DNA of 64,000 bases from Microvirga massiliensis (GTDB lineage Bacteria; Pseudomonadota; Alphaproteobacteria; Rhizobiales; Beijerinckiaceae). Made by a program: the position numbers and the translations under genes. The notes beneath the pieces were generated by a model. The model ran no database searches. It worked only from the letters and a program-made list of their open reading frames with translations, and was not told the DNA's origin. Positions 18,651-27,714 of this stretch are shown piece by piece. Every line of letters begins with the position of its first letter. The first letter of the stretch is position 1. The stretch spans positions 176,147-240,146 of the forward strand of contig NZ_LN811363.1 in assembly GCF_001006805.1 (NCBI RefSeq), read 5' to 3'.

Positions 18651-21600
18651 TCGGCGGCTCCTGCTGACCACCGGGCCGCTCGAGAAAAGCGGTAATCGAG
18701 TTGAGGCGACTCTCCCACAAGCCCCTTCGGTGAATCTCGGCCAGTCGGTCGCAGATGGCCTGAGCGGCCGCATCGTTCGCCGCATGCAGTTCATTGTGCA
18801 CGGTCTCGTCTGCAATCAGAGCCGCGAAGACGAGGTCGAGGGTCACCGGTCCGACCGCATCCGTAGTCGCTACGAAGGCGCAAAGAGCGTCGACGCTTTG
18901 CGCGATTTCAGCTGCGCCTCGCCAGCCGTGACGCAGTTGCGCAGCAATCCAACGCGGATTGGTCAACCGTCCACGAACGAGCCGATCGACATCTTCCTGC
19001 AGACTACGGGCTTTTGGTGTCTCGGGGCAGCTCGTATCGAGACTGTAGAGAGCAGGTCGATTTCCGAGTCCCGCGGCTGCGGCTGCGAAACCACCCATCG
19101 CATCGGCCACGGCATCGCCATCCAGGATATCCCGTTCGGCCACGTCGGTGACATGCACGAAGGCTTCGGCTCTGGCGACCCGATCTTGAAAGGTCCCGTC
19201 TTCGGAAGGCGCACCCTCGGGCCCGAAGGAGTGCGACGTGTTCGCCAGATAGGTGCGGCCGAGATCCTCCCGGGTCGTCCAAATTCCATCCAGCGCACGG
19301 TCTGCTACGCCGGCACCATATGCGCCCGGGGCCGCCCCGAAGACGCGCGCCAGAGGCTCGCCCCGACGGCGTGCAGCCGCGAGTTCATTCCATTCCATGT
19401 CCTCGCTCAGGGTCGCCACGGCTTTCACGGCCCGATCGAGCAGCGCGATCTGATCCGGGAATGTGTCACGGAACGCGCCCGACACGCGAAATGTCACGTC
19501 CACACGCGGCCATTCCAGGAGCGGCTGGGCCACGATCTCGAAACCGGTCACGCGGGTCGAAGCATGGTCCCAGGTCGGACGAACGCCCATAAGGGCCAGC
19601 CCATGCGCCATGTCCTCACCGCCGGACCGGAGCGTAGGCGAGGCCCATAGATCCATTACGATCCGACGCGGCCAATCACCCTCGTCCTGCAGATGGCGTC
19701 GCACCACTTCGGTGGCGGCCTTCCAGCCGAGCGCAGTTGCGGCACGGCTCGGAATAGCACGTGGATCAAGGGTCGTGAGATTGCGGCCAGTCGGCAGGAC
19801 GTCGGCGCGACCGCGCCACGGCGACCCCGCGGGTCCCGGTGGTACGAACCGACCGTCGAGCGCATTTAGCAGGCCTTGCCGCTCGCCCACCGCACAGGCC
19901 TCGAAGCCTTCGGGGGCCTGCCCGAATACATGCAGTCCATCCCGAATCGTGACCGTGCCGAGATCGCACAGATGGGCGTCCAGTCGGGTGAGGGCTTCAT
20001 CCATCGAAGTTACATTTTCGACTCCGCAAATCGCTGCGAGGCCGCTCACACGCGCGCGCTCCAGGATTTCAGAAGCGACCAGGTCGGCGCGGCGAGGATC
20101 GAGTGTCTGAGCCGAGGAGAATTCCTCGACCAAGTCGCGCAGGGCGGCCGCCTCGCCATGCAGTCTCGCCTGCGCGACCGGGGGTGGGAGATGGCCCACA
20201 GTCAACGCGCCGATCCGGCGCTTGGCAGGTGCGGCTTCGCCCGGGTCGTCGACGATGAATGGATAGATCACCGGTATCGGCCCTATCGCCAGGCGAGGCC
20301 AGCAATCGGGGGACAGGGCCACTGCTTTGCCGGGCAGCCACTCGGCGGTGCCATGTGTGCCGAGATGCAGCAGGGCGTCGATCTGCTCGAGGCACCGCAA
20401 TCCGAAGTAGAATGCAAGATATGCGTGGGACGGGGGCAGGTCCGGATCGTGATACCGGCTCTTTCGATCCCCGCCATGGCCCCGATCGGGCTGCAAGGCC
20501 ACGAGAACATGGCCGGCGCGCAGAGCCCGGAACTGGAAGGCGCCGTCGCGGATGGCCGGATCAGCCTCAGGGCTGCCCCACACAGCGTCGAGTTGGGCCT
20601 GTCGTTCCGCGGGAAGAGAGGCGAGCCACGTTTTGTAGGTTGCGATCGGGATCTTCAAAACCGGCTCGCCATTGATGAGGCGAAGCATGAGATCGCGCGG
20701 GGTGAAATCCCGGGCCGCATCGTAACCGGCCTGAACCAGCACATCGAGGATGCCGCAGGTGCTCGCCGGAGTGTCGAGACCTACGGCGAAGCCCGCTCGC
20801 CCACCGCGAGCCGGGTAGTCAGACAGGACGAGCGCGAGACGTCTTTCCCCACGAGGCTTCCTGGCGAGTTGAACCCATGCGACCGCTTGATCCGCAACGA
20901 AGGCAATGCCAGCGTGATCCGGCTCCTGTACCCGGCGGGCGAAGGCAAGCGCGGGATCCGGGTCGGCTTCCGATTTGAACGAGATCGCGCCTGACCCGAT
21001 CCGGCCATCGAATTCAGGGAGGGCCACTTGCATCGCCATGTCCACAGCAGACAGCCCGCGTGCGGATGCGGCCCAGGCCTCTCGGGTGCTGCCGCTCGGG
21101 ATAACCTGGAGAATCGGACAGTTCGCATCATCGAGAACGAAGGTTGCATCGTCTCGAGCAGCAAACGCGGTTGTGGTCACAATGACACTCGGGCGACGAG
21201 CACGGACTGCCCGTTGCACCACCATCAAGGACTCCGGGTCCTTCAGACTGGAGACGGCAAGGACAAGCACATCGAGACCGCGCTCCGCAAGAGCATGGGC
21301 GAGCGACACCACAGCAGCCGTATCGCCGGCGAGTACGGCAGAGCGATAGACCAGAAGGCAGGCGAGGGGCCGCGCCGGGGACAACCGGGCGATAACAGTT
21401 TCTGGATCTTCGGGGCCGTGCGCCAGCGTCCAAGCGAACGCACGAGGCACGGGACGGGGTGGCTCGAAGGGGCCGGCTGAACGCCCGATCTCGGCCGCGA
21501 TGCGGCCAAGGAGCCGAGCCAGGTTTTCGACGCCGCCCGCTCGAAAATAGGCTTCGAGTTCATCGCAAAGAGCGGCATCGACGGTTGCATAGTCGGCGAG

Positions 21601-21969
21601 GCGTAGGTCCGGGCGGTCGTCGCCTGGAAGAACCGCGAGCTTCACGCCACGCGCGCTGCACGCCGCCTTCAGGCGTTCGAGGCCATATCGCCAGTAATCA
21701 AGACCGCCGAGACAGCGCGCGAGCACGAAATGCGCCTTTGCTGCGGTCGCCTCCACGTAGAGGTCGACCGAGAGCGGATGGCGCAATCGGCGGAGGGAGG
21801 CGAGGCGCAGCGTGGGAGCACTAGGTGAACTCCGACCCTGGGCTGCCGCCAGGGCGGACAGATCGCTATCCGCGAAGGAGAGCACCACGATATCTCCCGG
21901 GGGCTGACGGAGATCGACCGCCTCGCCACCCTCATCGAGGGAGATCGTCGTGACCGGCAGGAGGTGCAT
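18640..21969 (-). CDS. cobN: aerobic cobaltochelatase, CobN subunit
   Basis: Large porphyrin-binding subunit of the ATP-dependent CobNST chelatase that inserts cobalt into hydrogenobyrinic acid a,c-diamide. 1109 aa, at the shorter end for the family. It starts MHLLPVTTISLDEGG and has GTHGTAEWLPGKAVALSPDC near residue 550 plus FGAAPGAYGAGV and the C-terminal NPRWIAAQLRHGWRGAAEI, all typical. The partner AAA+/VWA subunits CobS and CobT are not in this window. It starts 1 bp after the cobW stop, in the riboswitch operon. Confidence 0.95.
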   Translation of the reverse strand: MHLLPVTTISLDEGGEAVDLRQPPGDIVVLSFADSDLSALAAAQGRSSPSAPTLRLASLRRLRHPLSVDLYVEATAAKAHFVLARCLGGLDYWRYGLERLKAACSARGVKLAVLPGDDRPDLRLADYATVDAALCDELEAYFRAGGVENLARLLGRIAAEIGRSAGPFEPPRPVPRAFAWTLAHGPEDPETVIARLSPARPLACLLVYRSAVLAGDTAAVVSLAHALAERGLDVLVLAVSSLKDPESLMVVQRAVRARRPSVIVTTTAFAARDDATFVLDDANCPILQVIPSGSTREAWAASARGLSAVDMAMQVALPEFDGRIGSGAISFKSEADPDPALAFARRVQEPDHAGIAFVADQAVAWVQLARKPRGERRLALVLSDYPARGGRAGFAVGLDTPASTCGILDVLVQAGYDAARDFTPRDLMLRLINGEPVLKIPIATYKTWLASLPAERQAQLDAVWGSPEADPAIRDGAFQFRALRAGHVLVALQPDRGHGGDRKSRYHDPDLPPSHAYLAFYFGLRCLEQIDALLHLGTHGTAEWLPGKAVALSPDCWPRLAIGPIPVIYPFIVDDPGEAAPAKRRIGALTVGHLPPPVAQARLHGEAAALRDLVEEFSSAQTLDPRRADLVASEILERARVSGLAAICGVENVTSMDEALTRLDAHLCDLGTVTIRDGLHVFGQAPEGFEACAVGERQGLLNALDGRFVPPGPAGSPWRGRADVLPTGRNLTTLDPRAIPSRAATALGWKAATEVVRRHLQDEGDWPRRIVMDLWASPTLRSGGEDMAHGLALMGVRPTWDHASTRVTGFEIVAQPLLEWPRVDVTFRVSGAFRDTFPDQIALLDRAVKAVATLSEDMEWNELAAARRRGEPLARVFGAAPGAYGAGVADRALDGIWTTREDLGRTYLANTSHSFGPEGAPSEDGTFQDRVARAEAFVHVTDVAERDILDGDAVADAMGGFAAAAAGLGNRPALYSLDTSCPETPKARSLQEDVDRLVRGRLTNPRWIAAQLRHGWRGAAEIAQSVDALCAFVATTDAVGPVTLDLVFAALIADETVHNELHAANDAAAQAICDRLAEIHRRGLWESRLNSITAFLERPGGQQEPPNDQ

Positions 21970-21970
21970 G

Positions 21971-23005
21971 TTACCCGCGGAGGGCCGCCTCTACGGCGTC
22001 GCGGTCGAATCCCTTGAGGCCGATCACGACCATGCGTCCGTCCCGTGCCTCGTCCGGCCTCCACGCCCGGTCGAAATGATGTGCCACGCGCCGTCCTACC
22101 CCCTGGACGACGAGCCGCATTGGCTTGCCCCGGACAGGCGCAAAGCCCTTGATGCGCAGGACGCCGGCAGCCTCGGCCGCACGCTTCACCCGGATTTCCA
22201 GGGCCTCCGGATTGTCCACGTGGCCAACCGGGATGGCAAAACTCTCGAAATCGTCGTGATCATGGTCGTCTGCACTCTCGTGATGCGACGGGCGGGCTTC
22301 GAGATTGGACTCGGCCGCGGCGCCGAGACCCAGGATAACGGCCGGATCCACGCTGCCATGCGCGGTCTCGATGACCTTGACCGCCCGTGGCAGGTGCCCC
22401 CGAACTTCAGAGCGGACGCGCGATCGGTCTGTCTCGTCCATCTGATCGGTTTTGTTCAGAAGGATGAGGTCTGCGCAGAGGAGTTGGTCCTCGAACACCT
22501 CCTCGAGCGGGTTGTCGTGGTTCACGGACACGTCGAGCGTGCGCTGGTTTGCAAGCGCCGCCGGATCCTCGGCGAAAGCACCCGATGCGACGGCGGGGCC
22601 GTCGACAACCGCGATCACGCCATCCACCGTCACCCGGGAGCGAATGTCAGGCCAGTTGAAGGCGTTGACCAGGGGTTTCGGGAGAGCCAACCCTGACGTT
22701 TCGATCAGAATGTGTTCGGGTGGCTTCGGTCGGTTCAGGAGCTTGTTGAGTGCGGGAACGAAATCATCCGCCACGGTGCAGCACAGACATCCGTTCGGTA
22801 GTTCCACGATATCGTCCTGCGTACAACCCTCGATGCCGCAGCCTTCGATGAAAGAGCCGTCGAAGCCGAGATCACCGAACTCGTTGACGAGCACCGCGAG
22901 CCGGCGGCCGCGTGCGTTCTCGAGAAGATGGCGCACGAGCGTCGTCTTTCCGGCGCCCAAAAAGCCGGTGACGATCGTACAAGGCGTTTTCGCGAAGCTG
23001 CTCAT
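21971..23005 (-). CDS. cobW: CobW GTPase (COG0523, cobalt metallochaperone)
   Basis: G3E-family P-loop GTPase thought to deliver cobalt to CobN. 344 aa from MSSFAKTPC (23005). Walker A is TGFLGAGKTTLV at residues ~12-23, the metal-binding CxCC motif is in LPNGCLCCTV near residue 78, and NKTD gives guanine specificity. A His/Asp-rich stretch (HHESADDHDHDD) near residue 245 probably binds metal. The C-terminal CobW_C domain has VVQGVGRRVAHHF. Second gene after the riboswitch. Confidence 0.95.
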   Translation of the reverse strand: MSSFAKTPCTIVTGFLGAGKTTLVRHLLENARGRRLAVLVNEFGDLGFDGSFIEGCGIEGCTQDDIVELPNGCLCCTVADDFVPALNKLLNRPKPPEHILIETSGLALPKPLVNAFNWPDIRSRVTVDGVIAVVDGPAVASGAFAEDPAALANQRTLDVSVNHDNPLEEVFEDQLLCADLILLNKTDQMDETDRSRVRSEVRGHLPRAVKVIETAHGSVDPAVILGLGAAAESNLEARPSHHESADDHDHDDFESFAIPVGHVDNPEALEIRVKRAAEAAGVLRIKGFAPVRGKPMRLVVQGVGRRVAHHFDRAWRPDEARDGRMVVIGLKGFDRDAVEAALRG

Positions 23006-23036
23006 CGTAGAGATTCCTGTTTCCGCGCCGTTTTCC

Positions 23037-23429
23037 TCAAGCGGCGTTGCTTGTCTTGGTTGGTGGAATGCGAGCCACAACACCTTTCCGGAAGATCTCC
23101 GGTCGCTCGCGCCAGGGCACAAGGCCATCGGCGGTCGCGGCGTAGCGTCGTAGCCCTTCGATGATTGTATCGACCGATGTCTTAGGATCGAGATCGCCGT
23201 AGATGTATGTCCAACGTCCGGGAGCCGAGATGGCCACGGTGCACGGTCGTTTGCAGACCGAGAGACACTCGACCGGCTCCAGGCGGATGGAGGGCGCTCC
23301 GTCCCGAGCGATTGCGGCCGCGAGCGCTTGGTGGAGCATCGCACCAGGTCTAAGCTCCTTCTCCTCTGGCCCGCCGGGCGGGCGGCAGGTCACGCAAACG
23401 TGGAGGCAAATCTCCGGGGCGGTGGTCAT
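23037..23429 (-). CDS. DUF1636 protein (thioredoxin-fold, metal/Fe-S-type)
   Basis: 130 aa. HVCVTCRPPG and the later CLSVCKRPCTVAI place four to five Cys residues as in thioredoxin-like ferredoxin or DUF1636 proteins that recur beside cobW and cobN. A role in cobalt handling is inferred from location only. First annotated gene of the minus-strand cobW-cobN operon, starting about 275 bp downstream of the riboswitch aptamer. Confidence 0.82.
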   Translation of the reverse strand: MTTAPEICLHVCVTCRPPGGPEEKELRPGAMLHQALAAAIARDGAPSIRLEPVECLSVCKRPCTVAISAPGRWTYIYGDLDPKTSVDTIIEGLRRYAATADGLVPWRERPEIFRKGVVARIPPTKTSNAA

Positions 23430-23491
23430 GGTATCAGATTGCCTTTGTCAGGCGAGGGCCGGGGGCGAAACGACGAGAGGTCAGAGGCCGG

Positions 23492-23578
23492 CTAGAAGCG
23501 GCCATGCGGGAGGCGAAAGGCGCGGGTGAGGGCCAGGACGACGGGACGAGCGGTCTTCGACAGGGCAGGCGTGGGCAT
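23492..23578 (-). CDS. possible 28-aa leader peptide between riboswitch and DUF1636 gene
   Basis: ATG at 23578 is preceded by GGAGAG at good spacing and opens a 28-codon frame (begins MPTPALSKTARPVVL) ending at TAG 23492. It lies in the transcribed leader after the cobalamin aptamer and 62 bp before the DUF1636 start. Short, basic, no TM segment. It may be a translated uORF or a chance frame. Confidence 0.25.
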   Translation of the reverse strand: MPTPALSKTARPVVLALTRAFRLPHGRF

Positions 23579-23703
23579 CGTTCTCTCCGTCGGGCGGCCG
23601 CGAGGACCGGATGAGCTTCCACGGACGGATCGAACGAGGGTCATCGCTCGAGGAGTCGTTACCGGTACACCCCGTCCGGCAGGTCCGACAGAAGCAGAAG
23701 GCG

Positions 23704-23860
23704 ACGGCAGGTCTCCTGGCTCACGGGTCGATGTCCTTGCTCATGCCTTCCCGGGACAACCCAGTGGCTCACCAAGAAAGGACTCTCCGCTTACAGTTGC
23801 GGGGGCAGCCGCGGTTTCACACCGCATTCCCTTTTCACCCTGTTTCCAGGGCACCGTCGG
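23704..23860 (-). promoter_or_regulatory. cobalamin riboswitch upstream of DUF1636-cobW-cobN-cobG-cobH-cobI-cobJ
   Basis: Read on the minus strand, it runs from GGTGCCCTGG at about 23856 through GAAAAGGGAATGCGGTG, then the B12 box core GCCCCCGCAACTGTAAGCGG, GAGCCACTGG, CCCGGGAAGG and the 3' strand GAGCCAGGAGACCTGCCG. This is the full conserved order of the AdoCbl-type aptamer. It should repress the operon when adenosylcobalamin is plentiful. Confidence 0.95.
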
Positions 23861-24039
23861 CCGGACGATAGCGCTCGCACGGCCGCGCTGCAACCGGGTC
23901 CAGCTCAGTTCTATGTCTTGAGGCGCGATCACCGTCCGAGGCCGAAAGCGAGCGGCCAGGACTGAGGCGATTCCGCCGTGGGTGAGGTGGACCTTGAAGG
24001 AGCGTGACGGGAGGAGCGGTTGACCGCTATACCACCTCG

Positions 24040-24591
24040 ATGACGATTCAAGCCGATCTCGGTTCTCGCGCCGACCCGCTGGCCGGCAACCGCCTGACGC
24101 TCGTGCTGGGAGGCGCACGTTCGGGTAAGAGCCGCCACGCGGAGGCGCTGGTCCAGACTTGGGCGGCTCCCTGGATCTACCTTGCGACGGCCCAGCCGTC
24201 CGATGACGAGATGCGTGAGCGAATCGCGGCTCACCGCAGCCGGCGCCCGGACGGCTGGATCACGCGAGATGAGCCATTCGATCTGGCGGGAGCAATCCGG
24301 GATGCGCCCGCCGGCGCGCCGGTACTCGTCGACTGCCTGACGCTCTGGCTCACCAACGTGATGCTCGCCGGGCGCGACGTTGACGCCGCAATCCGTGAAC
24401 TCGTCGAGACCTGCGGCGGGGCACCAAGGCCGCTCGTACTGGTATCGAACGAGGTCGGCCTTGGAATCGTGCCCGACAATGCTCTCGCGCGGCGCTTCCG
24501 GGATCATGTCGGCGTCCTGCACCAAAGGCTCGCGGCACAAGCGGACCGGGTGCTGTTCATGGTGGCCGGCCTCTCTATGACGGTGAAGTAG
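24040..24591 (+). CDS. cobP: bifunctional adenosylcobinamide kinase / GTP:cobinamide-phosphate guanylyltransferase
   Basis: Phosphorylates adenosylcobinamide and transfers GMP onto it in the nucleotide-loop assembly. 183 aa from MTIQADLG (24040); a GTG at 24004 would add 12 residues. P-loop LVLGGARSGKSRHAE at about residues 19-33, then VDCLTLWLTNVML and VSNEVGLGIVPDN with the guanylylated-His region HRSRRPDGW. First gene of the cobP-cobO-cobQ unit, divergent from the riboswitch. Confidence 0.94.
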   Translation: MTIQADLGSRADPLAGNRLTLVLGGARSGKSRHAEALVQTWAAPWIYLATAQPSDDEMRERIAAHRSRRPDGWITRDEPFDLAGAIRDAPAGAPVLVDCLTLWLTNVMLAGRDVDAAIRELVETCGGAPRPLVLVSNEVGLGIVPDNALARRFRDHVGVLHQRLAAQADRVLFMVAGLSMTVK

Positions 24592-24597
24592 GACGAG

Positions 24598-25203
24598 ATG
24601 ACCACGGACGATGCGGCACGCCACCGTGCCAAGATGATCAAGCGCAAGGAGGTCCAGGACCGGGAGGTTGCCTCCAAGACCCTCGAGAAGGGGCTTCTCG
24701 TCGTTCACACGGGGCCGGGCAAAGGCAAGTCCACGGCCGCCTTCGGGTTGATGCTGCGAGCGCTCGGCAGAGGGTTCAGGGTCGGCGTGGTGCAGTTCGT
24801 CAAGGGAGTCTGGGAGACCGGTGAGCGGCTCGCCCTGGAGCGCTTTGCCGATCAAATCGAGTGGCACACCATGGGGGAGGGGTTCACTTGGGAAACCCAG
24901 GACCGGGCCCGCGACGTCGCGGCGGCCGGGCGCGCCTGGAGCAAGGCAAAGGAGCTCATGGACCGTGAGGACATTCGCCTGCTCATCCTGGACGAGCTCA
25001 ACATCGCGCTGCGCTACGATTACCTCCAGCTCGCCGAGGTGGTCGCCGTCCTGCGGGAGCGGCGGCCGGATCTCCATGTCATCGTGACAGGCCGCAACGC
25101 CAAACCTGATCTCATCGAGACCGCCGACCTCGTGACCGAGATGACCCTCGTCAAGCACCACTTCGCGGCTGGCGTGAAGGCTCAGGAAGGCATCGAGTTC
25201 TGA
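24598..25203 (+). CDS. cobO: cob(I)yrinic acid a,c-diamide adenosyltransferase
   Basis: Transfers the 5'-deoxyadenosyl group of ATP to the reduced cobalt. 201 aa, CobA/BtuR-type P-loop fold: HTGPGKGKSTAAFGL at residues ~38-52, GVVQFVKGVWETGER and the ILDELNIALRYDYL segment. It starts 6 bp after cobP, and its stop shares bases with the cobQ start (ATG at 25203). Confidence 0.95.
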   Translation: MTTDDAARHRAKMIKRKEVQDREVASKTLEKGLLVVHTGPGKGKSTAAFGLMLRALGRGFRVGVVQFVKGVWETGERLALERFADQIEWHTMGEGFTWETQDRARDVAAAGRAWSKAKELMDREDIRLLILDELNIALRYDYLQLAEVVAVLRERRPDLHVIVTGRNAKPDLIETADLVTEMTLVKHHFAAGVKAQEGIEF

Positions 25204-26684
25204 TGCGGGCCCTCATGGTCCAAGGGACCGGCTCGAATGTCGGCAAGTCGCTCCTCGTGGCGGGCCTATGCCGATTCTTCGCGCGGCGCGGCCTCAGGGT
25301 GCGTCCGTTCAAACCGCAGAACATGTCGAACAACGCTGCCGTCACGGCGGATGGTGGCGAGATCGGGCGGGCACAGGCCCTCCAGGCACGGGCCGCCGGC
25401 ATTCCGCCGAGTGTCCACATGAATCCAGTGCTGCTGAAGCCCCAGAGTGAGGTCGGCGCCCAAGTCGTCGTGCAGGGCCGCATGATCGGCACGGCTCGGG
25501 CTCGCGAGTATCAACTCTGGAAGCCGCGATTGCTCGAGGCGGTCCTCGACAGCTTTGGCCGGCTTTCGCGAGAAGCTGATCTCATCCTCGTCGAAGGGGC
25601 CGGTTCGGCCTCTGAGGCTAATCTCCGGGCCGGCGACATTGCCAATATGGGTTTCGCTCATGCCGCGGGCGTTCCCGTCGTGCTGGTTGGCGACATCGAT
25701 CGCGGTGGAGTCATTGCTAGCCTTGTGGGCACCAGGGCGGTGCTCGACGAGACCGACGCCGCGATGATTCGCGGATTCATCGTGAACCGCTTCCGCGGCG
25801 ACCCGACGCTGTTCGAGGACGGGATGCGCTTCATCGCGGAGCGGACCGGCTGGCCGGCGCTGGGCCTTGTGCCCCACTTTTCCGATGCCGCGCGTCTGCC
25901 GGCAGAGGATGGTCTCGGACTGAGGCGTGATGGACCGCGTGACGAAGCGGTGGAGAGACGTGATAAAGGCGTTCTGATTGCCGTTCCGGTGACACCGCGG
26001 ATCGCCAATTTCGATGACCTCGATCCACTCCGTGACGAGCCTGGCGTCACTGTTGCCCTGATCGAACCGAGCATGCCGATCCCCGCGTCAGCGGCGCTCG
26101 TTATCCTGCCTGGCTCCAAGAGCACCATCGAAGACTTGCACTTCTTTCGGGAGCAGGGTTGGGACATCGATCTTGCGGCCCATTACCGCCGGGGCGGACG
26201 CGTGCTCGGGCTGTGTGGGGGCTATCAGATGCTGGGACGTTTGATCGAGGATCCGCACGGCATCGAGGGGCCACCCGGGCGCGCAGTGCAGGGCTTGGGG
26301 CTGCTCGACGTGGCGACTACGCTGATGCCTGAAAAGCAGCTCAGGCATGTCACGGGCACCACGATGCCCGACGGTACCCCGTTCTGCGGTTATGAAATGC
26401 ACATTGGGGTGACGGATGGGGCGGGCGCGACCGAGCGCCCCTTTGCACAGCTTTGCGGGGGACGGACCGACGGTGCGGTGTCCGCCGACGGGCGCATTGC
26501 TGGAACCTATGTGCATGGTCTTTTTGCAGATGACCGCCAGCGCATGCGGTGGCTCGAGATGCTCGGTGCGCCGAACAGCGGGCTCGACTACCAGGCTCTC
26601 GTGGACGAGATCCTGGACCGACTGGCCGACCACCTCGGCGCCCATATCGACTGTGACCAACTCCTCGCGATCAGCGCACGATGA
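25203..26684 (+). CDS. cobQ: cobyric acid synthase
   Basis: Glutamine- and ATP-dependent amidation of the b, d, e and g side chains of adenosylcobyrinate diamide. 493 aa. N-terminal MVQGTGSNVGKSLLVAGL (P-loop-like), FKPQNMSNNA, then the glutaminase domain with the nucleophile in LGLCGGYQMLGR near residue 338 and the catalytic His in TYVHGLF. Its 3' end overlaps the convergent cobD stop by 14 bp. Confidence 0.95.
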   Translation: MRALMVQGTGSNVGKSLLVAGLCRFFARRGLRVRPFKPQNMSNNAAVTADGGEIGRAQALQARAAGIPPSVHMNPVLLKPQSEVGAQVVVQGRMIGTARAREYQLWKPRLLEAVLDSFGRLSREADLILVEGAGSASEANLRAGDIANMGFAHAAGVPVVLVGDIDRGGVIASLVGTRAVLDETDAAMIRGFIVNRFRGDPTLFEDGMRFIAERTGWPALGLVPHFSDAARLPAEDGLGLRRDGPRDEAVERRDKGVLIAVPVTPRIANFDDLDPLRDEPGVTVALIEPSMPIPASAALVILPGSKSTIEDLHFFREQGWDIDLAAHYRRGGRVLGLCGGYQMLGRLIEDPHGIEGPPGRAVQGLGLLDVATTLMPEKQLRHVTGTTMPDGTPFCGYEMHIGVTDGAGATERPFAQLCGGRTDGAVSADGRIAGTYVHGLFADDRQRMRWLEMLGAPNSGLDYQALVDEILDRLADHLGAHIDCDQLLAISAR

Positions 26685-27714
26685 GCCAGGCGAGACCGGC
26701 AAGACCTGCGACGAGCAAAAGCAGGAGCGCGCAGGCGGTCCGATAGAGGGCAAGAGCTCGATCGATGTCGGCCGGCGTCGCGTTCGTGCGTCCGTCACCC
26801 ATCCAGCGATCCTCTATGCGAACCTCTCCATAGACTCGGGGCCCGGCGAGCTTCAGTCCGAGTGCACCGGCCATAGCGGCCTCGGGCCAGCCCGCATTCG
26901 GGGAGCGATGATGCGAAGCGTCTCGTTTCAAGGCTCGCAGCGCATTGCGGGGAGAGGCGCCTTCGTGCAGTGCAGCCGCGGCAATAATGAGCGCGGCCGA
27001 GAGCCGGGAGGCGGGAAGATTTATCAGATCATCCAAGCGGGCCGAGGCCCAGCCAAATGCCTCGTGTCGAGGCGTGCGGTGTCCGATCATGCTGTCGGCG
27101 GTGTTCACAGCCTTGTATAAGGCTCCGCCAGCGGGCCCGCTCACCGCGAGCCAGAGGGACGGAGCCACGACTCCGTCGGAGAAGTTTTCAGCGAGGCTCT
27201 CGATCGCGGCGCGGCAGACGCCGGCATCATCAAGGCTTTGAGGATTGCGCCCGACGATCATCGATACGGCCGCCCGACCTCCGTCGAGCCCCCGCTCCCG
27301 CAGGCTCGCCGCTACCGCCGCAACGTGCTCATGGAGACTGCGCTGGGCGAGAAGGCTGCTTGTGACGAGGGTGAAACCTACCAATCCGATTGGCCCCAGG
27401 GCGAGAAGCAGGTCTCCCACAGCGACAGTCGCAAGTCCTGTGAGCCCTAGGAGCAGTCCCAGGGCGAGAATGCCGGCAGCCCGTCGCCATCTTGCAGACC
27501 ACGTCTCCCGGTTCAGGAGTCTGTCGAGAACCGAGATCAGCCGCCCTATCCAACTGACGGGATGGCCGATCCATGTGTACACCTTGTCGGAGTAGCCGAG
27601 TGCAGCCTCTACTAGGAGGACAAGAGTCACAAGCACGAGAGTGTCGGGCGGGAGCACTGGAGTCGAATGAGCGAGAAGCAAATCTGGCACGGGGGTGATC
27701 TCGATGAGGCTCAA
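26671..27714 (-). CDS. cobD: adenosylcobinamide-phosphate synthase (CbiB/CobD type)
   Basis: Integral membrane enzyme that joins cobyric acid to the aminopropanol (phosphate) arm. Up to 347 aa with several TM helices (e.g. ILALGLLLGLTGLATVAVGD) and the motifs GHPVSWIG and SIGHRTPRH-like MIGHRTPRHEAFGWASARLDDL. The ATG at 27714 lies 48 bp inside the divergent cobC gene. A GTG at 27657 would remove that overlap and put the start right before TM1, so the true start may be there. Confidence 0.92.
   Translation of the reverse strand: MSLIEITPVPDLLLAHSTPVLPPDTLVLVTLVLLVEAALGYSDKVYTWIGHPVSWIGRLISVLDRLLNRETWSARWRRAAGILALGLLLGLTGLATVAVGDLLLALGPIGLVGFTLVTSSLLAQRSLHEHVAAVAASLRERGLDGGRAAVSMIVGRNPQSLDDAGVCRAAIESLAENFSDGVVAPSLWLAVSGPAGGALYKAVNTADSMIGHRTPRHEAFGWASARLDDLINLPASRLSAALIIAAAALHEGASPRNALRALKRDASHHRSPNAGWPEAAMAGALGLKLAGPRVYGEVRIEDRWMGDGRTNATPADIDRALALYRTACALLLLLVAGLAGLAWLIVR

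Noticed and set aside
23861..24039. A second riboswitch for cobP-cobO-cobQ
   Set aside because: The aptamer at 23704-23860 is entirely on the minus strand; no B12 box is present on the plus strand before cobP.
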